Counted from the stretch's first letter, positions 9,076-19,484 are shown. The stretch: DNA of 64,000 nt from Psychroflexus planctonicus (GCF_014640195.1 NZ_BMGM01000004.1:186001-250000), one strand, 5' to 3'. Translations and numbers: made by a program. Notes: generated by a model from the sequence alone, not told the origin.

Positions 9076-10842
9076 TTATTTTTCATCAAAATTCATAGCC
9101 GTTTCAATCAAAGCGAGATGTGAATAAGCCTGTGGGAAGTTTCCGAGCAAACGCTTACTTTTAAAATCGATGTCTTCGCTAAACAAACCTAAGTGGTTGG
9201 AGTAGGAAAGGAGTTGATCAAATTGCTTTTTCGCTTCGGTTTCCTTACCAATTTTATATAAAGCGTTGATGTACCAAAAGGTACAAATGGTAAACGATGA
9301 ACTAGGTAAACCAAAATCGTCTTGATTTTTGTAACGATACAATAAGCCGTCATTCATTAATTCCTTGCCGATGGCATTTACCGTACTCACAAATTTTGGG
9401 TTTTTGGGTTCTACAAAACCGTAGGTTTGCATCAATAAAACTGCAGCATCTAAATCAGTAGAATTGTAAGATTGAGTAAAAGCTTGTTTTTCTTCATTCC
9501 AAGCGTGTGTCAAAATATCGGTTCTAATTTCTTGCTCCAATTTGTTCCAACGTGCTAATTTCGATTCCTTGTTGAGTAATTTTGAAACTTTAATGGCGCG
9601 ATCTATCGCCACCCAACACAAAACTTTGGAAAAGGTAAAATGCCGGTCTTCGGTTCTAAATTCCCAAATGCCTTTGTCGGGTTCTTGCCAGTGTTTACCA
9701 ACTACCCAAGCAATTCCTTTGGCAATGTTCCAAAGTTCTTCTACGTTTTCTAATTCTTGTTCTAAATTGACAAACTCTTGGTAAATTACATCCATCAAAA
9801 TACCATAAATGTCGTTTTGTTTTTGAGCATAAGCTGCATTCCCAATTCTAACAGGTTTGGAATTTTTATACCCGCTTAAGTGCGGAAGCAGTTTTTCGGT
9901 AAGTTGTTTTTCCTTATTTATCCCGTACATAATTTGTAACTTTTCATCTTTATCAGGAACTAAATCCACAATAAAGTCTAAAAAGCGCTTGGCCATGCGT
10001 TTGTGACCGAGCTGTGAAACTACTTTTATAACCATAGATGCATCGCGAATCCAACAAAAGCGGTAATCCCAATTTCTTACTTCGCCAATGGTTTCTGGCA
10101 GTGAAGTTGTTGCAGCGGCAAGTATAGCACCAGATTTTTCATAACTGAGCAATTTCAAGGTCATTGCGCTACGTCTAATTTCTTGATTGTATTGTGAGAA
10201 ATTAGGTGTTTTTTCAGCCCAGTTGTACCAATATACTTTGGTTCGGTCTAATTCCAATTGTAAACTTTCTAAGGTTGGAAGTTCAATCTTTTCATTGTAA
10301 CTCAAGAGAAAAAATGCATCCTTAGTTAATTCTATTTCAGAACCATTTACCACTTTCTCTTGACTGAGATTTGTATAGAGATAAAGCGAATCGAATTTTT
10401 CTTCTTCGGTTAAACTAGCAATAAAATTTTTCTTCAAAAAAGTTTTTGTTACACCAAAGGCATATTCTAGTTTCGGTTGATAGTTTATTTTGAATTTAGG
10501 TTTGCCATGCAAAATTTTGATCAATCGAATAATCTCTGGAGGCGAATGGTATTTTTGATTTTCCTTCTGATAACGCGGTAGGAAATCGATTACTTCAAAA
10601 GAAGCTTCTGCCGAAGTAAAAGTGGTGACTAAAATGCAAGTATTTTCGTGGTATTTTTGATTTGTTACGTAGGAAGAATCAACTTCAAAAGAAAACTGGC
10701 CTCCTATTTCTTCGTCTAAGAGCTTGGCAAATACAGAAGCAGAATCAAATTCAGGCAAACAACACCAGTCTAGCGAACCCGTTTCAGAGACCAAAGCTGC
10801 AGTTCTACAATTCCCTATAATTCCGTAATTAAGATTATTCAT
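9076..10842 (-). CDS. Glycoside hydrolase family 15 protein (glucoamylase/trehalase-like)
   Basis: This 588-residue cytoplasmic enzyme belongs to GH15, whose members hydrolyse alpha-1,4-glucans or trehalose. The N-terminus MNNLNYGIIGNCRTAALVS with SLDWCCLPEFDS is the family's typical opening, so I chose the ATG at 10842; an upstream in-frame start at 10914 would add 24 hydrophobic residues unlike the family. The conserved active-site block NWDYRFCWIRDAS spans about residues 257-269, and GIWEFR and FSKVLCWVA follow in the helical barrel. It is transcribed divergently from the trehalose-6-phosphate synthase/phosphatase gene with 79 bp between the starts. Trehalose hydrolysis is therefore an attractive function, although glucan hydrolysis cannot be excluded from sequence. 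Confidence 0.87.
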   Translation of the reverse strand: MNNLNYGIIGNCRTAALVSETGSLDWCCLPEFDSASVFAKLLDEEIGGQFSFEVDSSYVTNQKYHENTCILVTTFTSAEASFEVIDFLPRYQKENQKYHSPPEIIRLIKILHGKPKFKINYQPKLEYAFGVTKTFLKKNFIASLTEEEKFDSLYLYTNLSQEKVVNGSEIELTKDAFFLLSYNEKIELPTLESLQLELDRTKVYWYNWAEKTPNFSQYNQEIRRSAMTLKLLSYEKSGAILAAATTSLPETIGEVRNWDYRFCWIRDASMVIKVVSQLGHKRMAKRFLDFIVDLVPDKDEKLQIMYGINKEKQLTEKLLPHLSGYKNSKPVRIGNAAYAQKQNDIYGILMDVIYQEFVNLEQELENVEELWNIAKGIAWVVGKHWQEPDKGIWEFRTEDRHFTFSKVLCWVAIDRAIKVSKLLNKESKLARWNKLEQEIRTDILTHAWNEEKQAFTQSYNSTDLDAAVLLMQTYGFVEPKNPKFVSTVNAIGKELMNDGLLYRYKNQDDFGLPSSSFTICTFWYINALYKIGKETEAKKQFDQLLSYSNHLGLFSEDIDFKSKRLLGNFPQAYSHLALIETAMNFDEK

Positions 10843-10921
10843 GTAATTCAGTTTTTTCGATAATAAAATTATACATTTGGCTAAAGTATAGAAAATAATA
10901 CACAAAAATTTCATTTTTATT

Positions 10922-13135
10922 ATGAATAAAACAATAATTGTTTCAAATAGATTGCCTTTGCAAATTCAAGTTGAAGAAGATGGAGAAGTTACTGCAAAGC
11001 CGAGTGTTGGTGGCTTAGCCACAGGAATGAAATCGGTTCACCGTGACAGCAATGGCATCTGGATTGGTTGGTCGGGTGTTAAAGATGAAGACTTGACACC
11101 TGAGATAGAAAAGAAAGTAAACAAGGCAGTTGAAAGTGAACAATGTGTTGCTGTAAAACTGAATGAACATGATTTAGACAATTATTATTACGGATTTAGC
11201 AATAGAACTTTATGGCCATTATTCCATTACTTTTTAGAATATACCGAATTTGATAAAGGCTATTGGGAAAGTTATGTTGAAGTAAATAAGAAATTTGTTG
11301 AAGTGGTTATCGCGCAAGCGGAAGAAGGCGATACCATTTGGGTTCATGATTATCAATTGTTGTTATTACCAGCTTTGGTAAAAGAGAAAATTCCAAACAT
11401 TTCCATCGGTTTCTTTTTACACATTCCGTTTCCTTCTTATGAAATATTCAGAACTTTTCCTGCTCGAAAAGAAATTTTAGAAGGCATGTTAGGAGCCGAT
11501 TTATTGGGTTTTCATACCTACGATTACGAACGACATTTTTTGAGTTCGGTAAAAAGAATTTTAAGCTTGGAAGTCAATTTTAATGAAATAACTTATGGAA
11601 ACCGAATTATAAAAGTAGATTCTTTTCCGATGGGAATAGACTACCATAAATTTAAAGATGCAGCATTACATCATCACAAACAAACAGAAATTGAAAAATC
11701 TGAAATTCAAAAAAGATTAGATCAGCATTTACAATATGATAAAGATGTAAAAATGATTTTATCTATCGATAGAATGGATTATACCAAAGGAATTCCCAAC
11801 CGAATTCGAGCCTTTGAATATTTTTTGAAAAAGTATCCACAGTTTCAAGAAAAAATTCGTTTGATCATGTTGGCGGTGCCATCACGCTCGGAAGTTCCGC
11901 AATATCAATTATTGAAAAAGGAAACTGACGAATTGGTAGGTCGTGTTAATGGCGAATTTTCAACGGTAAGCTGGACGCCGATTTGGTATTTTTACAGAAC
12001 CATGCCTTTTGAAAATTTAATCGATTTGTACACATCTTCAGATGTTGCATTGATAACTCCCGTTCGCGATGGAATGAATTTAGTAGCCAAAGAATACATA
12101 GCCACTAGAACCAATCAAGATGGTGTTTTGGTATTAAGTGAAATGACGGGAGCTTCAAAGGAATTAGACGATGCGTTGTTAATCAATCCATTCAATTTTG
12201 GTGAAATTGCTGATACCATCAAACAAGCTATCGAAATGCCTAAAGCAGAACAAAAACGCAGAATGAAAGGCTTGCAAAAAAGAGTTGCTCGTTATAGTGT
12301 TGAAAAGTGGGCTGAAGAGTTTATGCATTCGCTAAATAATGTGGAACAAAATCTAGCTGATGTAATTGATGCACAACCTGTTTCAACTGAAAAAATAAAG
12401 AAATTTGAGAAAATAGTGCAAAGTCAAGAAAGCAAAGTTTTTTTCTTAGATTACGATGGCACTTTGGTCGGATTTCAGAAAAACCCACAAGACGCCAAAC
12501 CTGATGATGAGTTAAAGTCTTTACTTAAAAAGCTTCTAAATCAACCTAATTTAGATGTAGTAGTGATAAGTGGAAGGGACAAAAAAACACTGAATAAATG
12601 GATGGGCGACTTGCCGATGAGCTTAGTTTCGGACCACGGTGTTTCTTACCGACCTAAAAATAAAGATTGGAAAAATTTAGAAATTTTAAAAACAGATTGG
12701 AAAGAAAACGTGATTCCTGTAATTGAAAAATTTGTAGATAACACACCTGGAAGTATTTTAGAAGAAAAGAAATTTTCGGTGGCTTGGCATTACAGAAAAG
12801 CAGATCCAGAATTAGCACAGCGCCGTTTGGTTGAAATTAAAACCGTATTGACTAGTTTTATCTCCAATACAGATTTGACTTTACTTGAAGGAAACAAAGT
12901 GATTGAATTAAAAAGCAGTAAAGTAAGCAAAGGAAGAGCCAGTTTATTACTGTATAATGAAAAAAAATACGATCATGTTTTTGCCTTAGGCGATGACTGG
13001 ACAGACGAATTTATGTTTGAAGACTTACCAGATAAAACCAATAGCATTAAGGTCGGTTTAAACAAAACGAAGGCAAAATACTATGTAAACTCTACTAAGG
13101 AAGTAAGGCAACTGCTTCAACAACTAGCTAATTAA
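10922..13135 (+). CDS. otsAB: Bifunctional trehalose-6-phosphate synthase/phosphatase
   Basis: The 737-residue protein fuses both enzymes of the OtsA-OtsB route: transfer of glucose from a nucleotide sugar to glucose-6-phosphate, then removal of the phosphate to give trehalose. Residues 1 to about 480 are a GT20 synthase (VSNRLP at the start; GGLATGM; WVHDYQLLLLP; GFFLHIPFPS; DGMNLVAKEY). Residues about 500-737 are a HAD-type phosphatase with the nucleophile motif DYDGT at 510-514, SGRDKKTL, and FALGDDWTDE near the end. The fusion is common in Bacteroidota. Trehalose is a compatible solute, which fits a marine or saline habitat. The divergent GH15 enzyme may degrade the product. Confidence 0.95.
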   Translation: MNKTIIVSNRLPLQIQVEEDGEVTAKPSVGGLATGMKSVHRDSNGIWIGWSGVKDEDLTPEIEKKVNKAVESEQCVAVKLNEHDLDNYYYGFSNRTLWPLFHYFLEYTEFDKGYWESYVEVNKKFVEVVIAQAEEGDTIWVHDYQLLLLPALVKEKIPNISIGFFLHIPFPSYEIFRTFPARKEILEGMLGADLLGFHTYDYERHFLSSVKRILSLEVNFNEITYGNRIIKVDSFPMGIDYHKFKDAALHHHKQTEIEKSEIQKRLDQHLQYDKDVKMILSIDRMDYTKGIPNRIRAFEYFLKKYPQFQEKIRLIMLAVPSRSEVPQYQLLKKETDELVGRVNGEFSTVSWTPIWYFYRTMPFENLIDLYTSSDVALITPVRDGMNLVAKEYIATRTNQDGVLVLSEMTGASKELDDALLINPFNFGEIADTIKQAIEMPKAEQKRRMKGLQKRVARYSVEKWAEEFMHSLNNVEQNLADVIDAQPVSTEKIKKFEKIVQSQESKVFFLDYDGTLVGFQKNPQDAKPDDELKSLLKKLLNQPNLDVVVISGRDKKTLNKWMGDLPMSLVSDHGVSYRPKNKDWKNLEILKTDWKENVIPVIEKFVDNTPGSILEEKKFSVAWHYRKADPELAQRRLVEIKTVLTSFISNTDLTLLEGNKVIELKSSKVSKGRASLLLYNEKKYDHVFALGDDWTDEFMFEDLPDKTNSIKVGLNKTKAKYYVNSTKEVRQLLQQLAN

Positions 13136-13548
13136 AAAATGGATTAATACCTAACATAGCTTAAACGAATTGAAATACTCTTTTCTTCTATAAATTAAGA
13201 ATGACGTTTTAAATTCTTTCAATATCAAATCAAAATTCCAGTGCGAATGTGCAAGGTTTTTTGTTTAGACTTCTTCATGAGTTAGTTTCTATATACTTTT
13301 AACTTTTCATATATAATCAAATTTAGATATGTGCGTCAAGTTAGTATCAATATTACTCTGTAATTATAAACATATAGTTTGCTATTTATTAAACTAATAA
13401 AAACCCATAAACAAATAGAATTTTTAAGTAATAAGCAGGTAAAGCTTTCAACAGGTAGGTATATATCGATTTTATTTATTAGGTTGTTTTTTTATGTGCT
13501 TGAATTTTCAATACAATCATTTTGTATCTTACCACAAAATTTTCAAAA
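13136..13548. other. Intergenic stretch without a recognisable gene
   Basis: This 413-bp AT-rich stretch lies between otsAB and the prolyl oligopeptidase gene. I see no coding frame, RNA gene or strong terminator in it. Its last part may hold a promoter for the peptidase: TTG at 13500-13502, 22 bp, then TATCTTAC at 13525-13532, which is two changes from TAnnTTTG. Confidence 0.5.
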
Positions 13549-15678
13549 ATGAAACTAACTACTATTTCTCTCGGTTTGGTATGCCTTATATTTGCCGCTT
13601 CTTGTACAACTGAAAAATCAGACGAATTGGATATAAAACCGCCAAACGCACAAAAAATTGATACTACTTTAACCAAACATGGTCATGAACGCAATGATCC
13701 ATATTATTGGTTAAATCAACGTGAAAATCCAGAAGTGATTGATTATTTAAATGCTGAAAACGATTATTATCAAAAAATGACGGCTCACACAAAGGATTTT
13801 CAACAAGATTTGTTTGAAGAAATGAAGGCAAGAATTAAAGAAGATGATGCATCTGTACCTTATTTCTTAAATGGATATTGGTATCAAGTACGATACGAGA
13901 AAGGAAAAGATTATCCTATTTACACAAGAAGAAAGGAAAAAATAGATGCTCCGGAAGAAATTATTGTAGATGCCAATATAATGGCAGAAGAAAAATCCTA
14001 TTTCAATTTGAACGGCTTAAGCATCAGTCCTGATAACAAGTACGCTTCATTTGGAGTTGATACTGTGGGGAGAAGGAAATATGAAATTCAATTTAAAAAC
14101 CTACAAACAGGTGAAATCTTAGAACAAAAAATTCCACTAACTACCGGTGGAAGCACATGGGCTAATGACAGTAAAACCCTTTTTTACACTAAAAAAGACG
14201 AAACCACATTGCGTTCAAATCAAATATTTAAACACAAGTTTGGATCTTCTTCAGAAGAAGATAAATTGGTTTTTGAAGAAAAAGACGAGACTTTTTCATG
14301 TTACGTATACAAATCGAAGTCTAGGAAATATATTTTTATAGGATCATCATCTACTATGGCAGACGAATACAGCTTTTTAGATGCAGATGCACCTGATCAA
14401 GATTTTAAACTAGTTACTCCAAGAAAACGAGGCGTGGAGTACAGTCTTTCTCATTTCGGAGATTACTTTTACATTACAACCAATAAAGACGATGCTACTA
14501 ATTTTAAATTAATGCGAGCTCCAATTGAAAATTCTACAGATTGGGAAGAAGTTGTACCGCACCAAGAAGACGTCTTGTTAGAAGGAATTGATATTTTCAA
14601 GGATTTTCTGGTTTTAAGTGAGCGATATAATGGTTTAACAAGAATTAAAGTTCAGCCTTGGAAGAATAAAGAAGATGCTTATTATTTACCATTTACAAGC
14701 GAAACCTATACGGCTTATACCACAACAAATTTAGAATTTGATACAACCAAGTTAAGATATGCATACAACGCCTTAACAACACCTTCATCAGTTTTTGAGT
14801 TTGATATGGAAACCAAAACAGAAACTTTGTTGAAGCAACAAGAAATTCCAGATCCAAATTTTGATCAAGACCAATATATATCTGAACGAATTTGGGCAAC
14901 AGCTACCGATGGAACCGAAATACCAATTTCATTAGTTTACAAAAAAGGAATTCAGAGAAACGGTAAAAATCCAGTTTTACAATATGCTTACGGAAGTTAT
15001 GGAGCTACTATGGATCCTTATTTTTCTACTACTAGAATAAGTTTGTTAGATCGTGGTTTTGTATTTGCTCTTGCACATATTCGTGGTGGGCAATATCTTG
15101 GAAGGGATTGGTATGAAAAAGGAAAACTACTACACAAAAAAAATACCTTCACAGATTTTATAAATGTAAGCGAATATTTAATTGAACAAAAATATACAAC
15201 ACCAGAACATCTATACGCAATGGGCGGTTCTGCTGGTGGATTATTGATGGGTGCAGTTGCTAATATGGCACCAGATTTATACCATGGGATGGTTGCTCAA
15301 GTTCCGTTTGTAGATGTTGTAACCACAATGTTAGACGATTCAATTCCTTTAACAACTGGAGAATATGATGAGTGGGGAAATCCAAACGAAAAAGAATCTT
15401 ATGATTATATGTTATCTTATTCGCCTTACGATAATGTAATTAAACAAGACTATCCAAATCTTTTAGTAACAACTGGATTACACGATTCTCAGGTGCAATA
15501 TTGGGAGCCTGCTAAATGGGTAGCCAAATTACGAGATAAAAAAACAGACAATAATCTTTTATTTTTAGACACTAACATGGAAGCTGGCCATGGAGGCGCT
15601 TCAGGAAGGTTTGAAGCCCTAAAAGAACTCGCTAAAGAGTATGCTTTTTTGTTTGATTTAGAAGGAATAGAAAACTAA
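13549..15678 (+). CDS. Prolyl oligopeptidase family (S9A) serine peptidase, lipoprotein
   Basis: This 709-residue peptidase cleaves short peptides after proline and is probably anchored in the envelope. The chosen ATG (13549) gives a lipoprotein signal ([19 protein letters not shown], lipidated C19). An ORF start 27 bp upstream would bury it. The N-terminal beta-propeller covers roughly residues 90-430. The alpha/beta-hydrolase domain contains GGSAGG with Ser561, Asp646 in DSQVQYWEP and His681 in GHGGASG, so the triad is complete. Length fits the S9A family (about 700). It has its own upstream region and is followed 65 bp later by the cysteine-synthase-like gene; a functional link is not obvious. 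Family members in Bacteroidota are often called protease II or oligopeptidase B, from which it cannot be firmly separated. Confidence 0.93.
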   Translation: MKLTTISLGLVCLIFAASCTTEKSDELDIKPPNAQKIDTTLTKHGHERNDPYYWLNQRENPEVIDYLNAENDYYQKMTAHTKDFQQDLFEEMKARIKEDDASVPYFLNGYWYQVRYEKGKDYPIYTRRKEKIDAPEEIIVDANIMAEEKSYFNLNGLSISPDNKYASFGVDTVGRRKYEIQFKNLQTGEILEQKIPLTTGGSTWANDSKTLFYTKKDETTLRSNQIFKHKFGSSSEEDKLVFEEKDETFSCYVYKSKSRKYIFIGSSSTMADEYSFLDADAPDQDFKLVTPRKRGVEYSLSHFGDYFYITTNKDDATNFKLMRAPIENSTDWEEVVPHQEDVLLEGIDIFKDFLVLSERYNGLTRIKVQPWKNKEDAYYLPFTSETYTAYTTTNLEFDTTKLRYAYNALTTPSSVFEFDMETKTETLLKQQEIPDPNFDQDQYISERIWATATDGTEIPISLVYKKGIQRNGKNPVLQYAYGSYGATMDPYFSTTRISLLDRGFVFALAHIRGGQYLGRDWYEKGKLLHKKNTFTDFINVSEYLIEQKYTTPEHLYAMGGSAGGLLMGAVANMAPDLYHGMVAQVPFVDVVTTMLDDSIPLTTGEYDEWGNPNEKESYDYMLSYSPYDNVIKQDYPNLLVTTGLHDSQVQYWEPAKWVAKLRDKKTDNNLLFLDTNMEAGHGGASGRFEALKELAKEYAFLFDLEGIEN

Positions 15679-15743
15679 TTTCAAAAAAAAATGTAAATTT
15701 GTTTTTTTGGGAAGGTATTTTCTCAAAAAATAAACAACAAAAT

Positions 15744-16793
15744 ATGTTAAATCATAACAAAATCCACGACAGTCTGCTAGACTTGATTGGGAATACCCCG
15801 ATGTTAAGGTTAAATAAAGTTTTAAATGCTATTCCTGGTGAGTTTTATACCAAGTTTGAAGCTCATAACCCTGGTCATTCTTCAAAAGACAGAATTGCAG
15901 CTTATATTATTGATAAAGCTGAAAAAGAAGGGAAATTAAAACCTGGAGACACAATTATTGAAACCACATCCGGAAATACTGGCTTTAGTGTCGCCATGGC
16001 ATGTGTAATTAAAGGCTATAAATGTATTCTGGCAGTTAGTAACAAGTCTTCTAAAGATAAAATTAGTTTATTAAAAACCATGGGAGCAGAAGTGCATGTT
16101 TGTCCATCTAATGTAGCTTCAACAGATCCTAGATCCTATTACGAAGTAGCTAAACGAATTCACCAAGAAATTCCTAATTCAATTTACATCAATCAGTATT
16201 TCAATAGTTTGAATATTGATGCACATTACTTAACCACTGGTCCTGAAATTTGGAATCAAACACAAGGAAACATTACGCATTTAGTGGCTTGTAGTGGAAC
16301 TGGCGGAACCATTTCTGGAAGTGCACGCTATTTAAAAGAACAAAATCCTGGAATAAAAATTATTGGCATAGATGCTTTTGGATCTGTAATTCAAAAATAT
16401 CATGAAACAGGTGAGTTTGACCAAGAAGAAATTTATCCCTATAGAATTGAAGGTTTAGGAAAAAACCTTATTCCTTCTGCAACCGATTTTGAAGTTATAG
16501 ATCGGTACGTAAAAGTTTCTGATGAAGATAGTGCATTTGCAGCTAGAGAAATTGCCAAAAAAGAAGGAATGTTTGTAGGTTATACTTCTGGAGCCGCTTT
16601 ACATGGTGTTCGAATTTTAGCAGAAGAAGGAGAATTTGATGAAAACAGCAAGGTAGTGGTAATCTTTCCAGATCATGGATCGCGTTACATGAGTAAAATA
16701 TACAGTGATGAGTGGATGGCAGAACAAGGATTTACCACTCCCGAAGAAAAAAAACCAACTCCAAAACCAATCAAAAACTTGAACAAAAATTAA
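15744..16793 (+). CDS. PLP-dependent cysteine synthase family protein, candidate cysteate synthase
   Basis: This 349-residue fold-type II PLP enzyme resembles cysteine synthase/cystathionine beta-synthase. The ATG at 15744 begins [20 protein letters not shown], the family's normal start; the upstream frame is not similar. The PLP lysine is K48 in NPGHSSKDR, the PLP-phosphate or substrate loop is TSGNTG (75-80), and the glycine loop SGTGGTISG is present. The usual NPxGSVKDR context is changed to NPGHSSKDR, so substrate choice may differ from OAS sulfhydrylase. The next gene, 77 bp downstream, is an alpha-oxoamine synthase. In Bacteroidota this pairing matches the first two steps of sulfonolipid synthesis, where a cysteine-synthase homologue makes L-cysteate from phosphoserine and sulfite. 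I infer that role; ordinary cysteine synthesis remains possible. Confidence 0.82.
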   Translation: MLNHNKIHDSLLDLIGNTPMLRLNKVLNAIPGEFYTKFEAHNPGHSSKDRIAAYIIDKAEKEGKLKPGDTIIETTSGNTGFSVAMACVIKGYKCILAVSNKSSKDKISLLKTMGAEVHVCPSNVASTDPRSYYEVAKRIHQEIPNSIYINQYFNSLNIDAHYLTTGPEIWNQTQGNITHLVACSGTGGTISGSARYLKEQNPGIKIIGIDAFGSVIQKYHETGEFDQEEIYPYRIEGLGKNLIPSATDFEVIDRYVKVSDEDSAFAAREIAKKEGMFVGYTSGAALHGVRILAEEGEFDENSKVVVIFPDHGSRYMSKIYSDEWMAEQGFTTPEEKKPTPKPIKNLNKN

Positions 16794-16842
16794 ATCTAGT
16801 ATTTAATTTCATTAAGGTTTTTTCCAATTCGCTTCTGTAAAT

Positions 16843-16850
16843 TAGTTTTG
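16843..16850 (+). promoter_or_regulatory. -7 promoter box of the alpha-oxoamine synthase gene
   Basis: TAGTTTTG matches the Bacteroidota -7 consensus TAnnTTTG exactly and lies 20 bp before the ATG at 16871. No clear TTG is seen at -33. It implies that the gene can be transcribed separately from its upstream neighbour. Confidence 0.5.
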
Positions 16851-16870
16851 CAGAATACAAAACAACAACT

Positions 16871-18127
16871 ATGAACGACATATTCGATAAAATATACAAA
16901 GACAAAGGGCCATTAGGTAAATGGGCAGACCAAGCAGAAGGTTATTTTGTTTTCCCAAAACTTGAAGGAAATATAAGTAACCGAATGAAGTTTAACGGAA
17001 AGGAAGTAATAACTTGGAGCGTTAACGATTATCTTGGTTTAGCAAATCATCCTGAAGTGAGAAAAGTTGATGCAGAAGCTGCTAAAAAATGGGGAAGCGC
17101 ATACCCAATGGGTGCTAGAATGATGAGTGGTCATACTGAATTACACGAAAAGCTTCAGAACGAATTAGCAAGTTTTGTGAACAAAGAAGCTGCGTATTTA
17201 TTGAATTTTGGATACCAAGGCATTTTATCTACAATTGATGCTTTAGTAGGCAAAAATGATGTAATTGTTTACGATGTTGATGCACATGCTTGTATAATTG
17301 ACGGTGTGCGTTTGCATCTAGGAAAAAGATTTACATATAAACATAACGATGTTAAGAGCATTGAACTTAACCTAGAAAGAGCTACTAAAATTACAGAGCA
17401 AACGGGTGGTGGAATTTTACTAATTTCGGAAGGTGTTTTTGGAATGCGAGGTGAACAAGGCAAACTAAAAGAAATAGTAGCCTTAAAAGAAAAATATAAT
17501 TTCAGATTATTAGTAGATGATGCACACGGTTTTGGAACCTTAGGAGAAACTGGTGCAGGTGCTGGCGAAGAACAAGGTGTGCAAGACCAAATTGATGTAT
17601 ATTTTGCCACTTTTGCAAAATCGATGGCTAGTACAGGTGCTTTTATTGCTGGCGATAAAGAAATAATGGATTATATGAAATACAACATGCGTTCTCAAAT
17701 GTTTGCAAAATCATTGCAAATGACGCTTGTTGAAGGAGCACTTAAGCGCCTAGAAATGATTAGAACTATGCCAGAATTGAAAGCAAAACTCTGGGAAAAT
17801 GTAAATGCATTACAAAACGGACTTCGAGAAAATGGATTTGACATTGGTACAACATCAAGCTGCGTTACACCAGTTTATTTACACGGAAGCATTCCTGAAG
17901 CCATGGCTTTAGTTAAAGATTTACGTGAGAATTTTGGGATTTTTTGTTCTATTGTAGTGTATCCTGTTATTCCAAAAGGTTTGATTTTACTTCGTTTAAT
18001 TCCAACTGCTTCGCATACCTTAGAAGATATAAACGAAACCTTAAATGCCTTTTCAGCAATTAGAGAAAAATTAGAAAACGGCACTTACAAGAAATTAGCT
18101 AAAATGGCAATGGAAGCTGCTGAATAA
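16871..18127 (+). CDS. Alpha-oxoamine synthase family aminotransferase, candidate cysteate acyltransferase (capnine synthesis)
   Basis: This 418-residue fold-type I PLP enzyme belongs to the family of serine palmitoyltransferase, KBL and AONS, which condense an amino acid with an acyl-thioester and release CO2. Visible motifs are WSVNDYLGLANHP (about 49-61), GSAYPMGARMMSGHTELH (75-92), VDDAHGFGTLGETG (215-228) and the PLP lysine K250 in TFAKSMASTG. It is full length. In Bacteroidota this enzyme makes the base of sphingolipids (with serine) or sulfonolipids (with cysteate). The upstream cysteine-synthase-like gene argues for cysteate, giving 3-ketocapnine-type products. The serine palmitoyltransferase alternative cannot be excluded without biochemistry. 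Confidence 0.85.
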   Translation: MNDIFDKIYKDKGPLGKWADQAEGYFVFPKLEGNISNRMKFNGKEVITWSVNDYLGLANHPEVRKVDAEAAKKWGSAYPMGARMMSGHTELHEKLQNELASFVNKEAAYLLNFGYQGILSTIDALVGKNDVIVYDVDAHACIIDGVRLHLGKRFTYKHNDVKSIELNLERATKITEQTGGGILLISEGVFGMRGEQGKLKEIVALKEKYNFRLLVDDAHGFGTLGETGAGAGEEQGVQDQIDVYFATFAKSMASTGAFIAGDKEIMDYMKYNMRSQMFAKSLQMTLVEGALKRLEMIRTMPELKAKLWENVNALQNGLRENGFDIGTTSSCVTPVYLHGSIPEAMALVKDLRENFGIFCSIVVYPVIPKGLILLRLIPTASHTLEDINETLNAFSAIREKLENGTYKKLAKMAMEAAE

Positions 18128-18129
18128 TT

Positions 18130-19101
18130 TTACTGCGGAGGGATTTCAAATTTTTCTCTCCGCTCTTGTTTTTTCTCTTTTACCTTTTCTTTCTTTTGGA
18201 ATTCGTCTTTTTGTTCATCATTTTCAAAGATGTATTCTTCTTTATGAAATTGATCAATTCTATAAGAAATTCCAACTCCAACCTGCCATCTCTGTGGTGT
18301 GTCTTTAAAATTAATCAATCCGAACGCATCTACTTGTAAATTTCTATCAAATAGATAAGCTGCTCCAAATCGAAATAAATCATCTGAATAAAAATCATCT
18401 ATCAGGCTTTGAAATTCGCCAAAAACTGAAAAACGGCTACTTAAAGAATGGGTTAATGTGAAGGTTGCTGCAAATAATGGATAATCTGTTGTAAATCTGT
18501 CGTAAATAAAATTGGTTACAAATACCCAGCGAGAATAATTATGCTGCGTAATAATTCCTATTCTAGGTGAAACATTTGGTGTCTCTGGTGGCATAAATTT
18601 GCTTTCTGGCCCAAATGCAATATTGGCACCAGCATAAACAGAAACTGCTGGAATTAAATGAAACCACTGAAAAGAATTATTGGCTTTCCAGCTGGTTAAA
18701 ACTGGACCATCTTGTTCACGTTTTATCCAAGGGTCGTATAGTAAATATTTTGCACCAATTGTATTTCTTTCAAAATTTGAAGCTTCATAAACCTGATTTA
18801 CACCACCAACTAGAATACTTTCACTTTCACTTAAAAACCGACCATCTAAAATAACTTCTAGTCGATCCATATTTAAACCATAACGGATGGAATAATCAAT
18901 TCCAAAAATATCTGAATCCGAGAGTAGTAAGGCATGATTATCGTTTCCAAAACTCATTCCTGTTTCAAGTTGAATTACCTGATTACCAACTCCATAAGCG
19001 CCATAAGATAATCCTGGTCTATTGGAGTTAATGGTTTCAGTATATTGAGATTGTGCAACTATGCTTAAGGAAATAGCAAGAATCAAAAAAATAGATTTCA
19101 T
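18130..19101 (-). CDS. Outer-membrane beta-barrel protein (Phenol_MetA_deg-like transporter family)
   Basis: This 323-residue protein has a signal peptide (MKSIFLILAISLSIVAQSQ) followed by TETINSNRPGLSYGAYGVGNQVIQLETG, the opening of the Phenol_MetA_deg family of outer-membrane proteins. Alternating aromatic/polar strands (for example SIRYGLNMDRLEVILDGRF, WVFVTNFIYDRF, RWQVGVGISYRID) support a beta-barrel up to about residue 280. The C-terminal tail is highly charged (EKVKEKKQERREK). The gene converges on the alpha-oxoamine synthase with only 2 bp between stops. The family name refers to early annotations in phenol degradation; true substrates are unknown, and nothing nearby points to aromatic catabolism. 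Confidence 0.75.
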   Translation of the reverse strand: MKSIFLILAISLSIVAQSQYTETINSNRPGLSYGAYGVGNQVIQLETGMSFGNDNHALLLSDSDIFGIDYSIRYGLNMDRLEVILDGRFLSESESILVGGVNQVYEASNFERNTIGAKYLLYDPWIKREQDGPVLTSWKANNSFQWFHLIPAVSVYAGANIAFGPESKFMPPETPNVSPRIGIITQHNYSRWVFVTNFIYDRFTTDYPLFAATFTLTHSLSSRFSVFGEFQSLIDDFYSDDLFRFGAAYLFDRNLQVDAFGLINFKDTPQRWQVGVGISYRIDQFHKEEYIFENDEQKDEFQKKEKVKEKKQERREKFEIPPQ

Positions 19102-19203
19102 ACAATGTGAGATTTATTATCAAATATAGTTTATTTCGTAATTTTAAGGCCTTGTTTTATTTTATCAATTTTATAATCTTATTTTTGTGCAAAAGTGTTT
19201 TAA

Positions 19204-19467
19204 ATGGAATCCTTTGTAAGCTTCATTTTATTTTTTTTACTTTTTTATTTCCTTTTCAAATTCATTTGGAGAAGATATAAGTTAAGTATTCTCAAATACG
19301 TTTCAAAAAAATTTCAACAAAACATTCATAAACGTTTTCAACAGGAGTTTCATCAGAAATATACTGATCAAAACGAACCATTCATTACTTCAACTAAAAA
19401 AAATTCACGTAAGACCAACAAAAATCATAAGGTAGGTGAATATGTTGATTTTGAAGAAGTTGAATAA
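19204..19467 (+). CDS. DUF4834 family membrane protein
   Basis: This 87-residue protein has one N-terminal membrane helix (about residues 5-22) followed by a basic tail (ISTKK-type lysine-rich stretch) and an acidic end (VGEYVDFEEVE). It matches DUF4834, a short Bacteroidota family of unknown function. It lies 17 bp upstream of the YfhO gene and is likely cotranscribed with it. This neighbourhood is typical for the family, which suggests a helper role for the membrane enzyme, but no function is known. Confidence 0.75.
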   Translation: MESFVSFILFFLLFYFLFKFIWRRYKLSILKYVSKKFQQNIHKRFQQEFHQKYTDQNEPFITSTKKNSRKTNKNHKVGEYVDFEEVE

Positions 19468-19484
19468 ATAAGTATATCATTTAT

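Noticed and set aside
10843-10921. Overlapping consensus promoters in the GH15/otsAB gap
   Set aside because: The nearest matches (for example TACTTTAG on the minus strand) have poor -33 spacing, so I did not list a specific site.
17269-17610. Antisense frame of 113 codons inside the alpha-oxoamine synthase gene
   Set aside because: It is the shadow of a highly conserved enzyme, and its Ser/Pro-rich translation resembles no protein.
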